64,000 nucleotides of DNA from an uncultured Myxococcales bacterium. GTDB taxonomy: Bacteria; Myxococcota_A; UBA9042. The notes under the pieces were generated by a model. The model worked only from the letters and a program-made list of their open reading frames with translations, did not search any database and was not told where the DNA came from. The position numbers and the translations under genes were made by a program. Shown here one piece after another: positions 9,844 to 20,300 of this stretch. The stretch is taken from contig CAIMLR010000007.1 in the NCBI GenBank assembly GCA_903842345.1, positions 434,001 through 498,000 of the forward strand, read 5' to 3'. Each line of letters begins with the position of its first letter. Positions within the stretch are counted from its first letter, which is position 1.

Positions 9844-10110
9844 GTGATTTTCATTACAGATGTTCATCTTGAAGCTGGGACCGAGCACAAGCACATCACG
9901 CTTTTGAAGTGGACGAACCCGGCCAGCAACACCAAGGGCACAACCGCTGTCGCGGACATGGTCAAGTGGCTGAATGACGGCGGCGTGGCGAAAGTCAGAT
10001 CGGGCAATCTTGAAGTTGAGGTCAGAGTCTTCAAGACCGAACCGCCGCACGTCCAGACCTATGCCGATGGTATTTGGCGTGACAATTTGTTGGCTCTGCC
10101 TCGTTTTTGA
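9844..10110 (+). CDS. DUF3892 family protein
   Basis: This small protein (88 residues from the GTG at 9844, with AGGAGA 4 nt upstream) begins with an ITDV strand, has a TAVADMVKWL helix, a VEVRVFKTE strand and ends DNLLALPRF. That matches the DUF3892 layout, in which an N-terminal strand and a helix are followed by a C-terminal DNLLxLPRF motif. It follows the AAA_13 ATPase gene on the same strand. A second DUF3892 gene lies beside the NACHT gene at 23665-23961. The family has no established function. Confidence 0.7.
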   Translation: MIFITDVHLEAGTEHKHITLLKWTNPASNTKGTTAVADMVKWLNDGGVAKVRSGNLEVEVRVFKTEPPHVQTYADGIWRDNLLALPRF

Positions 10111-10316
10111 CCACTTTGAGACCGGTTCAGAGGTCGTCGGGTGTCGAAACGCCGAGGCGGCGATTGCCGTTCGTTCGTACACCTGTCGCCGCCGTAGGGC
10201 ACCGGAGAAACCGATTGACGAGTCTGTTGTTTGGCGTACGCTCTGGCTAAGTCCTCGGCAGCCCCCCCTGCCAACGGGCGGAAATAGCGAAAGCGCGCGT
10301 TCCCGAGGGAGGCGGC

Positions 10317-13300
10317 ATGCTTGAGCAGACGTTTCTGAAAATACCTCCCCGAGCTCGATTGCTCTGGAGTCTGCCTCTTATTGTCCATTGCTCCGGTTGC
10401 GGTCAGGAAGTCATTCAGAGTCAGCCGGAATCCGCTGACGTCCTGTCTACTGCTGACACTTGGGATTCGGCGGGCCATGATGATATCGGTGACTTCGACT
10501 CGGTGCCGTCCGAGGTCGCGGCTCCTTCATGTCCGGGCGCTATGGACTGTGATTGCGCGGTCGACAGCGATTGCGACATTGGCATATGCGTTGATGCACC
10601 TCAATCGCCAACCGGAAGGTCGTGCGCGCGCCCGTGTGCTGCGGGGTGTCTGCCAGGATTTGTCTGCGCGACTGCCGAGTCCGCGGCAGGCAAAAGTGAA
10701 AATGTCTGCGTTCCGAATTGGGGGCGGCTTTGCGACCCGTGCAAGAGCAACGACGATTGCGTGAGTCCCGGGTTTTCGAGTCCAGCGTGCGTCGATCAAG
10801 GTGATCTTGGCGCCTTCTGCGGGATCGGGTGCTCGAACAATGACAGTTGTCCACCAGGATATGGGTGCTTGCCGGTTTCCGATACGTCCGGCACCCCGGC
10901 CACCCAATGCGTTCTACTACTGCCTGATGGCGTCTCGGCATTCGGCATCTGTCCGTGCAGTCCACGGGCAACCAAGCTCAAACTGTCCACCTCGTGCGAG
11001 ACTGGTGGCGGGTGCCCGGGAATCAGGAAGTGCGATTCGGAAGGGGTATCCCCATGTCTGATCGCCACGACCGCGACCGAAACGTGCAACGGCGTCGATG
11101 ATGACTGCAACGGCGCGACCGACGAAGGAACTTGCGACGATGCCCAACCCTGTACCACCGACGTCTGTCTTGGAAAAACTGGCTGTCAACATTCGAGCGT
11201 GACCGGGACTCCGTGTGACGCTGACTACGACGCATGCACCTCTGGCGATGCATGCGTGGCTGGTCTCTGCATGGCGGGTACCCTGACAACATGCGATGAC
11301 GGAAATTCTTGTACTCAGGATCAGTGCGTCGCCAAGTCCGGGTGCACATACACGCCGCTGGCAGGCGCGTGCGATGACGGCAATTCGTGTACGCTCGATC
11401 TGTGCCTCAGCTCCAGTGGCTGCGTCTACAAGCCTATCGAAGGCAAGTGCGATGACGGTGTTCCTTGCACCCAAGGCGACGCGTGCAGCGGAGGAACGTG
11501 CGTCCCTGGCCCGAGCGTTTGCTGCGATTCGGCTGCCGCTGACCCTTGTCCGGATAACGGAGACCTGTGCGATGGCGTTCCAGTATGTGTGGCGGCCGCA
11601 GGGGGATTGACCATGTGCGAAGTGAAGCCTGGCCAAATCGTAGTATGCGACAACAGCAGCGGTGATTTGCAGTGCGGAAACAACCAGTGCGATCCCAAGA
11701 CCGGGGCCTGCGGCTTCAAAAGTGTCGCCGATGGGACTTCGTGCGACGCGGATAACGACCCCTGCACAGTGGGTGACCTGTGTCTGGCAGGGGTTTGTTC
11801 GCCCGGGGCGACAGCGTTCAACTGCGACGACGGCAACGTGTGCACAATTGATTCCTGCGAGGTTGGAAGCGGATGCAAGAACGCCGCAGTTGCCAACACG
11901 TGCACCGACGGCGACCTTTGCACCACGGGCGACCACTGCGCCGCTGGTGCTTGTTTGCCCGGCGCCAACAGTAATTGCGACGATGGCAAGCCTTGCACCA
12001 TCGACACCTGCAACGGCTCAAGCGGCTGCGTGCATGTGCTCGCAGCAGATGGCCTGGGGTGTGACGATGGCGACCCGTGCACGCTTGTGGACTTGTGCAA
12101 CGGCGGAACGTGTGCAGGCGTTGGATTCATGGTCTGCGACGACGGCAACGTGTGCACTGACGATAGCTGTCTCCAAGCGGTCGGGTGTGTCCAAGCTGCG
12201 AATGCTGCTGCATGTGATGACGGGAACGCCTGTACGGTCAACGATACCTGTGCGAGCGGCCAGTGCCTTGGCGCCGCCGGGCCACCATGTGACGACAAGA
12301 ACCCCTGCACGACGGAGAGTTGCGCCCCGATCTCAGGATGCACAACGGCCGCCAACAACGCCGCGTGCGACGATGGTAACCCATGCACACTTGCTGATTC
12401 GTGCACCGCGGGAGCCTGCAAAGGCGTTGGATCCAAGCCCTGCGACGACGGCAACGTTTGCACTGACGACAACTGTGTGACGGTCGTCGGCTGCGTGAAC
12501 GCTGCCAATTCCTTTGCCTGCGACGACGGCAACGCGTGTACGGTGGAGGATTCATGTGCAGGTGGCCAATGCTCTGGCAGTGCTTCGCCGCCATGCGACG
12601 ATAAGAACCCATGCACGATGGATAGTTGCGCCCCTGCGTCTGGATGTGTGAGCGCTTTCAACAACGCCGCCTGCGACGACGGCGACCCATGTACGCTCAC
12701 CGACTCGTGCAGTTCTGGGACCTGCAAAGGCTTCGGCGTCAAGGCCTGTGACGACGGCAACGTGTGCACCACCGACTCCTGCATCCACGGTGTCGGTTGT
12801 CAGTACTTTTTCAACACAAGCGGCTGCGATGACGGAAGCGCATGCACCGCGAACGATGCGTGTACCTCTGGTTCCTGCCAAGGCGGACCTCAAATCAACT
12901 GCTCGGACGGGAATCCTTGCACGACGGACAGTTGCGTTGCAGGGAGCTGCCAAAATGTGACTAACACGAATCCATGCGACGACAACAACCCGTGCACGAC
13001 ACTTGATGTGTGCGCAACCGGCACCTGCCTCGGGACGGCGATCAATTGCGATGATGGCAAGATCTGCACGGCTGACCTCTGCGTTGGCGGAGTGTGTCAG
13101 CACAATCCGAACACCGCCGTCTGTGACGACGGGAATCCCTGTACCGTCGGTGACACGTGTGCCGCGGGGGTATGCACGCCTGGAACAACGAAGTCGTGCG
13201 AAGATGGCGATCCGTGTACGGTCGATGGCTGTAACAGCACTGGTTGTTTCCACTCGGCAAAGTCGTGTGGTGCGAACGGCGCGTGCGACGCTGTCACCGG

Positions 13301-14324
13301 TCAGTGCGATTGCGTAACGGGTTGGGGCGTGTGCGGTGGAACGACCTGCGACACGAACCTGGCGGCAGATCCCGCCAACTGTGGCGGGTGTGGCTACAGC
13401 TGTGGACTCGGCGCGTGCGACAACAGTTCGTGCGTCTTGGCTTCCAATCTGGGCCAGATTTCAAGTATCGCGGTTGACTCGACGACCATTTACGTCGCGT
13501 CGAATGGAAACAATGCGATCTACGGTGTGCCCATTGCGGGTGGAGCGGTCGCCACGCTCGCGTCCTCCCAGTCGGGACCGAACAGCATTGCTGTCGACGG
13601 CACCAACGTATACTGGACCAACCAGTTCAACGGCACCGTGATGCGTGTGCCGAAGGGGGGCGGTTCGGCGACCGTGTTCGCCAACGGACAGACAACGCCA
13701 TGGGCAATCGCGCTAAATAGTAGCTATGTATTTTGGGTGACATTCGGTCCAGCCGATGCCAACTCCAACTATCCAAACGGCACGGTCATGCGCATGACCA
13801 AGACCGGCAACGGTCCTGTTTCGCTCGCCACGGCCCAGAACAAGCCTTTCAGTGTCGCGGCCGACGAGTCGTCCGTGTACTGGGTCAATGGCGGGACGAA
13901 CACGCTCACGAAGACTGGCGTTTACTCCGTGCCAATCAACGGTGGGACGCCCAGTGTGCTCGTCGACGGCAGCGGAAACGTCTGGACCACGCCCACCGCT
14001 ATTGCCGTCGACGCCACGCGAGTGTTTTGGGGGCAAGCAGGGGACGCGTACAGCGATGCCGTTGTCGTCCAGATGCCCTTGGACGGCAGTTCGTGGGTCG
14101 GCGTCAGTACGGGCGAAGAACTTGCTCGTCTCGCATTGGATTCGACCATGGTCTATTGGACGAACGGCAATGGCCACGCAGTGCGCAAAGCGCCTATCGG
14201 CGGCAAGGGCTCGGCCACCACGGTCGCAACAGACGTCAGCTACACGAGAGCCATCGCGGTAGATGCTAACCACGTCTATTGGGCGGGCGCAGGCACGGGC
14301 AAAGTGCGGCGAGTGCACAAATGA
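10317..14324 (+). CDS. giant Cys-rich repeat lipoprotein with beta-propeller
   Basis: The 1335-residue protein starts with a lipoprotein-type signal (hydrophobic core, then CSGC near residue 25). It has a low-complexity Asp/Ser linker, a MopE-like metal-binding motif (CNGVDDDCNG, about residue 257), and then about 25 tandem Cys-rich units of the CDDGNxCTxxxC type from about 265 to 980. From about 1040 to the end, repeated SIAVDxxxVYWTN-type units form a predicted beta-propeller. Such proteins are common on Myxococcota cell surfaces and have no defined role. A clear GGGAGG precedes the start. An internal 306-bp higher-order repeat is listed separately. The next lipoprotein gene follows by 31 bp. 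Confidence 0.8.
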   Translation: MLEQTFLKIPPRARLLWSLPLIVHCSGCGQEVIQSQPESADVLSTADTWDSAGHDDIGDFDSVPSEVAAPSCPGAMDCDCAVDSDCDIGICVDAPQSPTGRSCARPCAAGCLPGFVCATAESAAGKSENVCVPNWGRLCDPCKSNDDCVSPGFSSPACVDQGDLGAFCGIGCSNNDSCPPGYGCLPVSDTSGTPATQCVLLLPDGVSAFGICPCSPRATKLKLSTSCETGGGCPGIRKCDSEGVSPCLIATTATETCNGVDDDCNGATDEGTCDDAQPCTTDVCLGKTGCQHSSVTGTPCDADYDACTSGDACVAGLCMAGTLTTCDDGNSCTQDQCVAKSGCTYTPLAGACDDGNSCTLDLCLSSSGCVYKPIEGKCDDGVPCTQGDACSGGTCVPGPSVCCDSAAADPCPDNGDLCDGVPVCVAAAGGLTMCEVKPGQIVVCDNSSGDLQCGNNQCDPKTGACGFKSVADGTSCDADNDPCTVGDLCLAGVCSPGATAFNCDDGNVCTIDSCEVGSGCKNAAVANTCTDGDLCTTGDHCAAGACLPGANSNCDDGKPCTIDTCNGSSGCVHVLAADGLGCDDGDPCTLVDLCNGGTCAGVGFMVCDDGNVCTDDSCLQAVGCVQAANAAACDDGNACTVNDTCASGQCLGAAGPPCDDKNPCTTESCAPISGCTTAANNAACDDGNPCTLADSCTAGACKGVGSKPCDDGNVCTDDNCVTVVGCVNAANSFACDDGNACTVEDSCAGGQCSGSASPPCDDKNPCTMDSCAPASGCVSAFNNAACDDGDPCTLTDSCSSGTCKGFGVKACDDGNVCTTDSCIHGVGCQYFFNTSGCDDGSACTANDACTSGSCQGGPQINCSDGNPCTTDSCVAGSCQNVTNTNPCDDNNPCTTLDVCATGTCLGTAINCDDGKICTADLCVGGVCQHNPNTAVCDDGNPCTVGDTCAAGVCTPGTTKSCEDGDPCTVDGCNSTGCFHSAKSCGANGACDAVTGQCDCVTGWGVCGGTTCDTNLAADPANCGGCGYSCGLGACDNSSCVLASNLGQISSIAVDSTTIYVASNGNNAIYGVPIAGGAVATLASSQSGPNSIAVDGTNVYWTNQFNGTVMRVPKGGGSATVFANGQTTPWAIALNSSYVFWVTFGPADANSNYPNGTVMRMTKTGNGPVSLATAQNKPFSVAADESSVYWVNGGTNTLTKTGVYSVPINGGTPSVLVDGSGNVWTTPTAIAVDATRVFWGQAGDAYSDAVVVQMPLDGSSWVGVSTGEELARLALDSTMVYWTNGNGHAVRKAPIGGKGSATTVATDVSYTRAIAVDANHVYWAGAGTGKVRRVHK
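12060..12671 (+). repeat. 306-bp higher-order tandem repeat in coding sequence
   Basis: Two consecutive 306-bp blocks (12060-12365 and 12366-12671) each encode 102 residues made of four Cys-rich units in the same order (DPCTL/NPCTL, NVCTDD, NACTV, DKNPCT). A third copy begins in register at 12672. The exact spacing indicates an in-frame duplication of a four-unit block. Confidence 0.85.
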
Positions 14325-14355
14325 CCTGCGCTGATCTTGGTTACGGGAGGGCAGT

Positions 14356-17300
14356 ATGGCAGAACATTCGAGCATCAGGCTGATTCGAAGCCGGTTGCAG
14401 CCCAGTCTCGCAGCGGTAGTGGCACTCGTGTTGGTCGGGCTGATGGCTTGCTCCGGCGAGCCCGACGCCGTTGTAACTGGGACGGCCGACGCTACCTCGG
14501 CCTTCGATGCAAGCATCGGCGCTGACGCGGCGCCGGGACCGTCGCCTGCAGTTGACCCGTCGGAGTGCACGGCGACTTTCGGGCCCGCGGGGGAGTGCGT
14601 TGTCGAGTCAGATCGGTCGGCGATTTCTCGACTGCGGGTCTTTTGGAATGACGGAATCATCGACGTGCCGCGCAAAATTCGAGTCTCGTTGAGTTCCGAG
14701 CGTCCAAGTGACTTTGGCGCCTGGTCACTTCAGGTCGCACGCTTCGACATCGAACCATCGATTCCGAAGTTCAATTCGTCCGCGTTCGTTGAGATCACGT
14801 TCGACGAGCTTCGCCTGGAAACCGCCAATTGGCTCGGCTCGCCGTTCGTGGGTCTCTCTGTGTACAACGAAGTGACCCACGCCTGGGAAGCTGTCCCGGG
14901 TATCACGATCGAACCCAGAATGCCGCTGCTCCGCGTGAAGCTTTTGCACTTCTCGAAATATGCACTTACGGTTTACAAGCTCTTTGAGCCGGTTGCCTCG
15001 AAGGCACCACAGATGTGCCAAGGCAGAAAGCTCGATCCGGTTCTTCTTGTTCACGGACTACAACTCGGAGACGTCTTTGGAATCGCTGATGATCCATCTG
15101 CGCCGACGACGTTCGGGGCGCTTTGGAATGGTGCATCAAGTCTGATCTCAGCGGAGGCGGACGGCGCCCCGACTTACATGATTCGGTACGACACGACGGC
15201 AAGCATCAAGGCGAGCGCATGCGCATTATCACAAGCAATCGCAAAAATACGCGGAAATGAGGCCGGTGCGCGTGTATCAATCGTTTCGCACTCAATGGGA
15301 GGCCTCGTGGCCCGAGCCTATGCAAAAGGGATCGGCCAAACCTGCGTCTCAACGAGCTGGAATCCATGGGCTGATCCAACCTGCACCGGCTGTAGCCCGG
15401 CACCTGACCCCAAAGCTCTCGGCAAGGTCATCACGCTCGCGACACCCCACAACGGGGTCCCTGACTTGAACGCCCTTGTCGCCAATCTACTGGCGATGGC
15501 CATCCCCGAATGTGATGCGGGAGAGGTCGCGTCTGTGGGCGGTGGCTGGTTGCTCAGCAAGCTGGCGGAAGAGGTCAAGACGTTCGGCTGCCAGACCCTG
15601 ATTGATGGCGCCCTCAATGCGGTCGAGAAAGGCCTTGCGCCTTCGCTGAAGGAACTTCAGCGGGCAGACGACGGCGATAATTTCATCAACGAATTGAACC
15701 AGGGGGCACTCGCCGTTCTTGGCGGCACGGAGCCGCAATGGCTCTCGGTCGTCGCGAACGACGACTGGGTCGTTACCAAGACATCTGCGAATTTGAAATG
15801 GACGCTTGATAGTCACGGTGCCAACTATGACCCCAAAGCCGTTGAAAACGAGATTGCGCTTGGGAGAGGGCACATCACCGGACCAGGGGTCGCCGACATC
15901 CAGTCGGCCTCGGACTCGGTCTACAAGTCCTACATTTGCCCGTTCCTTGGCAGCCTCAGCTGCGGGTGCTCGGTCAACTGCAGCCCGCCGAAGGAAGTCT
16001 GCAAGAACGGCGCAGATGACGACTGCGACGGTGTTGTGGACGATGGTTGCTCAGGTCCGCCAGCCGCTGTGCCACCGACGGTGAAGATTCTTACGCCGCA
16101 GGAGGCGTCAGTCGTGACCGATGCCCTGCCTGTCCAGTTCACGGTCAAATCCAATGGAGCTGCTCTAACGGCCGTGACCACGCACGTGGCGCGGTGGGGG
16201 ACGGACGGGCTATTCGTCAATGATTCGCTCGAGCCGATTCCGAGCGTGTTTCCAGTGAGCACTCAGTACCCGACCAAGCTCTGGCCAGCTGGGCAGTACA
16301 CAGTCGCGGTGTTTGCGAAGAACGGCTCTGACGTCGCCGGGAAAGATCAGGTTTCGTTTTCGCACGCAATCGATACTGCGGGCAAACTCGCATTGTGCGC
16401 GCCGTTGAATCCGCCGAAGGATCAAGTAACGTGTGGTTACCATGGATCGCCGGGCTGTCCAACGTACACGACCCACGGCGGCATCGACTATGGGGCGGGC
16501 ACGAAAGATTTGCTCGTGCACGCGCCCGCCAGTTGCATCGTGACTAAGGTGACCAAGGACATCAGCCAGATGACCTGTGGCGTGAACAACATCGGCTTCG
16601 GCAACCACGTCGTGTGCGCACAAGGGGCTTTCGAAATCATTCTCGCACACCTGCGGCAAGACGTGCTGGTGAACGAGGGCGACCAGCTGGTCGCGGGCGA
16701 TCCGGTCGGGTACGTCTCCAACACCGGGAACACGATGACGTCCAGCGGGAGTTGCAGCGCAACAGGCGGTTACCACCTCCATCTTGAGGTCCGCCTGAAG
16801 GCGAGCGAAGAGACCGTTGACCCGTTCGGCCCGACCACAGAGTGGCAGGCGAACTGTTCGATACTCAAGGATCCGCAGCCGAATTCGTGCGCTGGAATCG
16901 ACTGCAACGATGGCGAATCGTGTACTGAGGACTCATGCGCCAACGGCAAGTGCAGTCACATGCCCATTGATGGTGGTTACTGTGTGCCAAGCGCAGGTTG
17001 TTCGAACGCCGGCTCGTGCAAAGCCGGCAAGTGCATTTCTTCGGGCGGGATCTCATGCGCCGACGGAGATCCATGCACGGTTGATGCCTGCAATTCAACA
17101 GGGAAATGTGACTTCTCAAAGAAGGCAGCGCCAGGAACACCCTGCGACGACGGTGATGCGTGCACGGAGAGTGACGCGTGCAACGTTGCTGGAAGTTGCA
17201 AAGGCACGGCAAAGTTGTGCGACGATGGCAAACCCTGCACGGTGGACGTTTGCCTTCCGGGACAGGGCTGCGCTGCAACCGCAACACCCAGTGGAAGTTG

Positions 17301-20300
17301 TGACGACGGGGAACCCTGCACTACGGGCGATCATTGTACCGCCAGCGGCGAGTGCCAGGGGACCCTCCTCGCGTGTCCGCAAGGGGTACCCTGTCAGGTC
17401 TTGGCTTGCATGAACGGGGCATGCAATCCGACGCCGCAGAGCGGCGGCTTTTGCAATGATGGCGATCCGTGCACCTACCCCGACAGTTGCCTGGGTGGGG
17501 TGTGCAATCCCGGCCCAACGGTCCCGTGCGATGATGGAAATCCATGCTCCGAGGACTCATGCACTTCGGGCGCGTGCAAGAGTGCGGATACCAGCGGCTC
17601 GTGTGATGATGGCAACCCGTGCTCATCGGATGACGCCTGTATTGGCGGAAAATGTACCGGCGTAAAGCTCGGGTGCGATGACGGCATTCCTTGCACGCTC
17701 GACATCTGCAACGCAACCGGTTGTGTTCACACGAATTCGCAGGCGCCGTGCGACGATGGTGACCTTTGCGCGTTGGGCGACGCGTGCAAGAACGGAGCGT
17801 GCGAATCCGGTGGCTTCCTTTCCTGCGACGACGGGCTTCCTTGTACCTACGACGAATGTGCGAACGGAAAGTGCGCACACAAGAACGGCGACGGTAAGTG
17901 TGATGACGGGAACTCGTGCACCGAGAACGACATTTGCGTCGGCGGGGTCTGCCAGGCCGGAGTCGCGAAACCGTGCGATGATGGCGTCCCTTGCACGTTG
18001 GACTTGTGCGTGGAAGGCAAATGTGCGCACACCGCAGTTGCTGGGCCTTGTCAGGACGGCGACGAGTGTACCGCCGGTGATAGTTGTGCGGATGGTGCCT
18101 GCAAGCCCGGAAAGGCGATGGTCTGCGACGACAAAAACCCGTGCACGACGGATGTGTGCGTAGGCGGCAAGTGTATCGTCGAGGTCACAGGCGGGGGCTG
18201 CGACGACGGCAATCCATGCACGATTTCTGATTTGTGTAACGGCGATGTCTGCGCCGGTGTGCCCAAGCCGTGCGACGATGGAAATGTTTGCACGATCGAG
18301 GCGTGCATCAACGGGGCGTGCACGAGCGTTCCGACGCCAGCTGCGTGCTCGGACGGCGTCGCCTGCACGATTGGGGATGCATGCCTGAATGGGAGTTGCC
18401 TTGCCGGGGCGGGGATGCAGTGTGATGACGCCAATCCGTGCACGACGGACCTGTGCAAAGATGCCAAGTGCGTGTTCAGTTCACTGAGCGGCACTCCCTG
18501 CGACGACGGTGTGAGCTGCACGAGCGCAGACATCTGCACTGCTGGACGGTGCGGTGGCACGTACATCACTTGTGACGACAAAAATAGTTGCACGCAAGAC
18601 TGGTGCGGCCCGACAGGCTGCCAGCACGTTTCGGTTCCTGGTCCTTGTGAAGACGGGAATTCCTGCACTACCGGCGACGCGTGCGCTCCGAACGGAACAT
18701 GCAAAGCTGGTGATCTGGTCGCGTGTCCCGACGATGGGAACCCGTGCACGACAGAGACCTGCCTATCCGGGGCGTGCAAGGAGACTGACCTGAATACGGG
18801 TGGGTGCGATGACGGGAACCCCTGCACGTTGGGCGACCACTGTGAGGCAGGGCAGTGCGCCGCGGCTCCAACGGAGAAGAGCTGTGACGACGGAAACGTG
18901 TGCACGCTCGACGCGTGCGACAAGAACGACTCCAAGATTTGCACGCACGTCCCGGCTGATGGAGCCTGTACTGACGGTTCATCGTGCACCATCGGGGATT
19001 ACTGCGAGAAATCGAGTTGCCATTCAGGTGCGACCAAGTCGTGTGACGATGGGAATCCGTGCACAATCGATGCGTGCGCTGATGGCGCATGCGGATCGAA
19101 GAACAGCGTGTCGGGATTCGCGTGTGACGATAGCAATCCCTGCACTGAAGGTGACGGGTGCCAATCGGGTGTTTGCGCTGGCGTCAGCAAAACCTGCCTG
19201 CCGGACAGTCAGTCGTGCACGCTCGAAGTCTGTGAGAAGGGCTCGTGCGTGTCCGTAAACATCGATGGAGTCCAGTGTGAGGACGGGAACGCGTGCACAG
19301 GCTCGGACTCCTGTCAGGGTGGCGCATGTGCCGCGGGAGCGGTAGTTGTGTGCGCCGACGATGGCAATCCATGTACGGTTGAGGCGTGTGACGCTAATCT
19401 CGGGTGCGGCGCCAAGTGGGCCAACGTCGGGACTCCGTGTAGTGACGCGGACGCCTGCACCGTCGGTGATGCGTGCAGCCAAGGCAAGTGCCTGGCTGTG
19501 AGCATGAAGGACTGCAGCGATGGCCAAGCCTGCACGACCGATACTTGCACCGCGGGCATCTGCGCCCACGTCCCGAACGGAGCTGCGTGTGAAGACGGCA
19601 ACGCGTGCACCATTGGGGACGCGTGCGTCGCTGGACTATGCAAGTCCGGCGTGGCGAAGAGTTGTGACGACGGCATCGTTTGCACCGTTGACTCGTGCGC
19701 ACAGGACAAAGGCTGTTCATTCCTGGCCGTGCTTGACGGTGTCGCGTGTTCGGACGGCGACGGATGCACTGCGAATGATGTCTGCAAATCGGGGGTGTGC
19801 ACCGGGGGGCCGATAGTAATCTGCCAAGACGATAACAACGCCTGTACGAGCGAATTGTGCACGGGTGGCAAATGCTCATCAACGAACCTGACCGGGACCG
19901 CATGCGAGGACGGCAACCTGTGCACGGGGCCGGACGCGTGTTCGGTTGGACAGTGCAAATCAGGCCCCCTGGTGACGTGCGAGGACAACAACCCGTGCAC
20001 TGCGGACAGTTGCGCAGCCGGGAACTGCGCGCACGTCGCGGCTCAGGCGCCGTGCTCGGACAGCGATGACTGCACGGTCGGCGATCATTGCGTCAACAAG
20101 ATTTGCGTTGGTGGCGGGCCGACGTGTCCGGATGACGGGAAACCCTGCGACAAGGAGACATGTGTCTCGGGGACGTGCGGCAAGGTTTTTCTTGACTATG
20201 CCGCTTGCGAAGACGGGAAAGCCTGCACGACGGCGGATTTCTGCCTCGGCGGAATCTGCAATTCGGGAAATTCGACGTGCACTGACTTCCTGGACTGCAC

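Noticed and set aside
11426-12784. Long open frame antisense to the first Cys-rich lipoprotein, rich in Ser/His/Pro
   Set aside because: It mirrors the repetitive CDDGNxCT coding units and has no domain or ribosome binding site. Similar antisense frames lie opposite 18051-18992 and 49602-50276.
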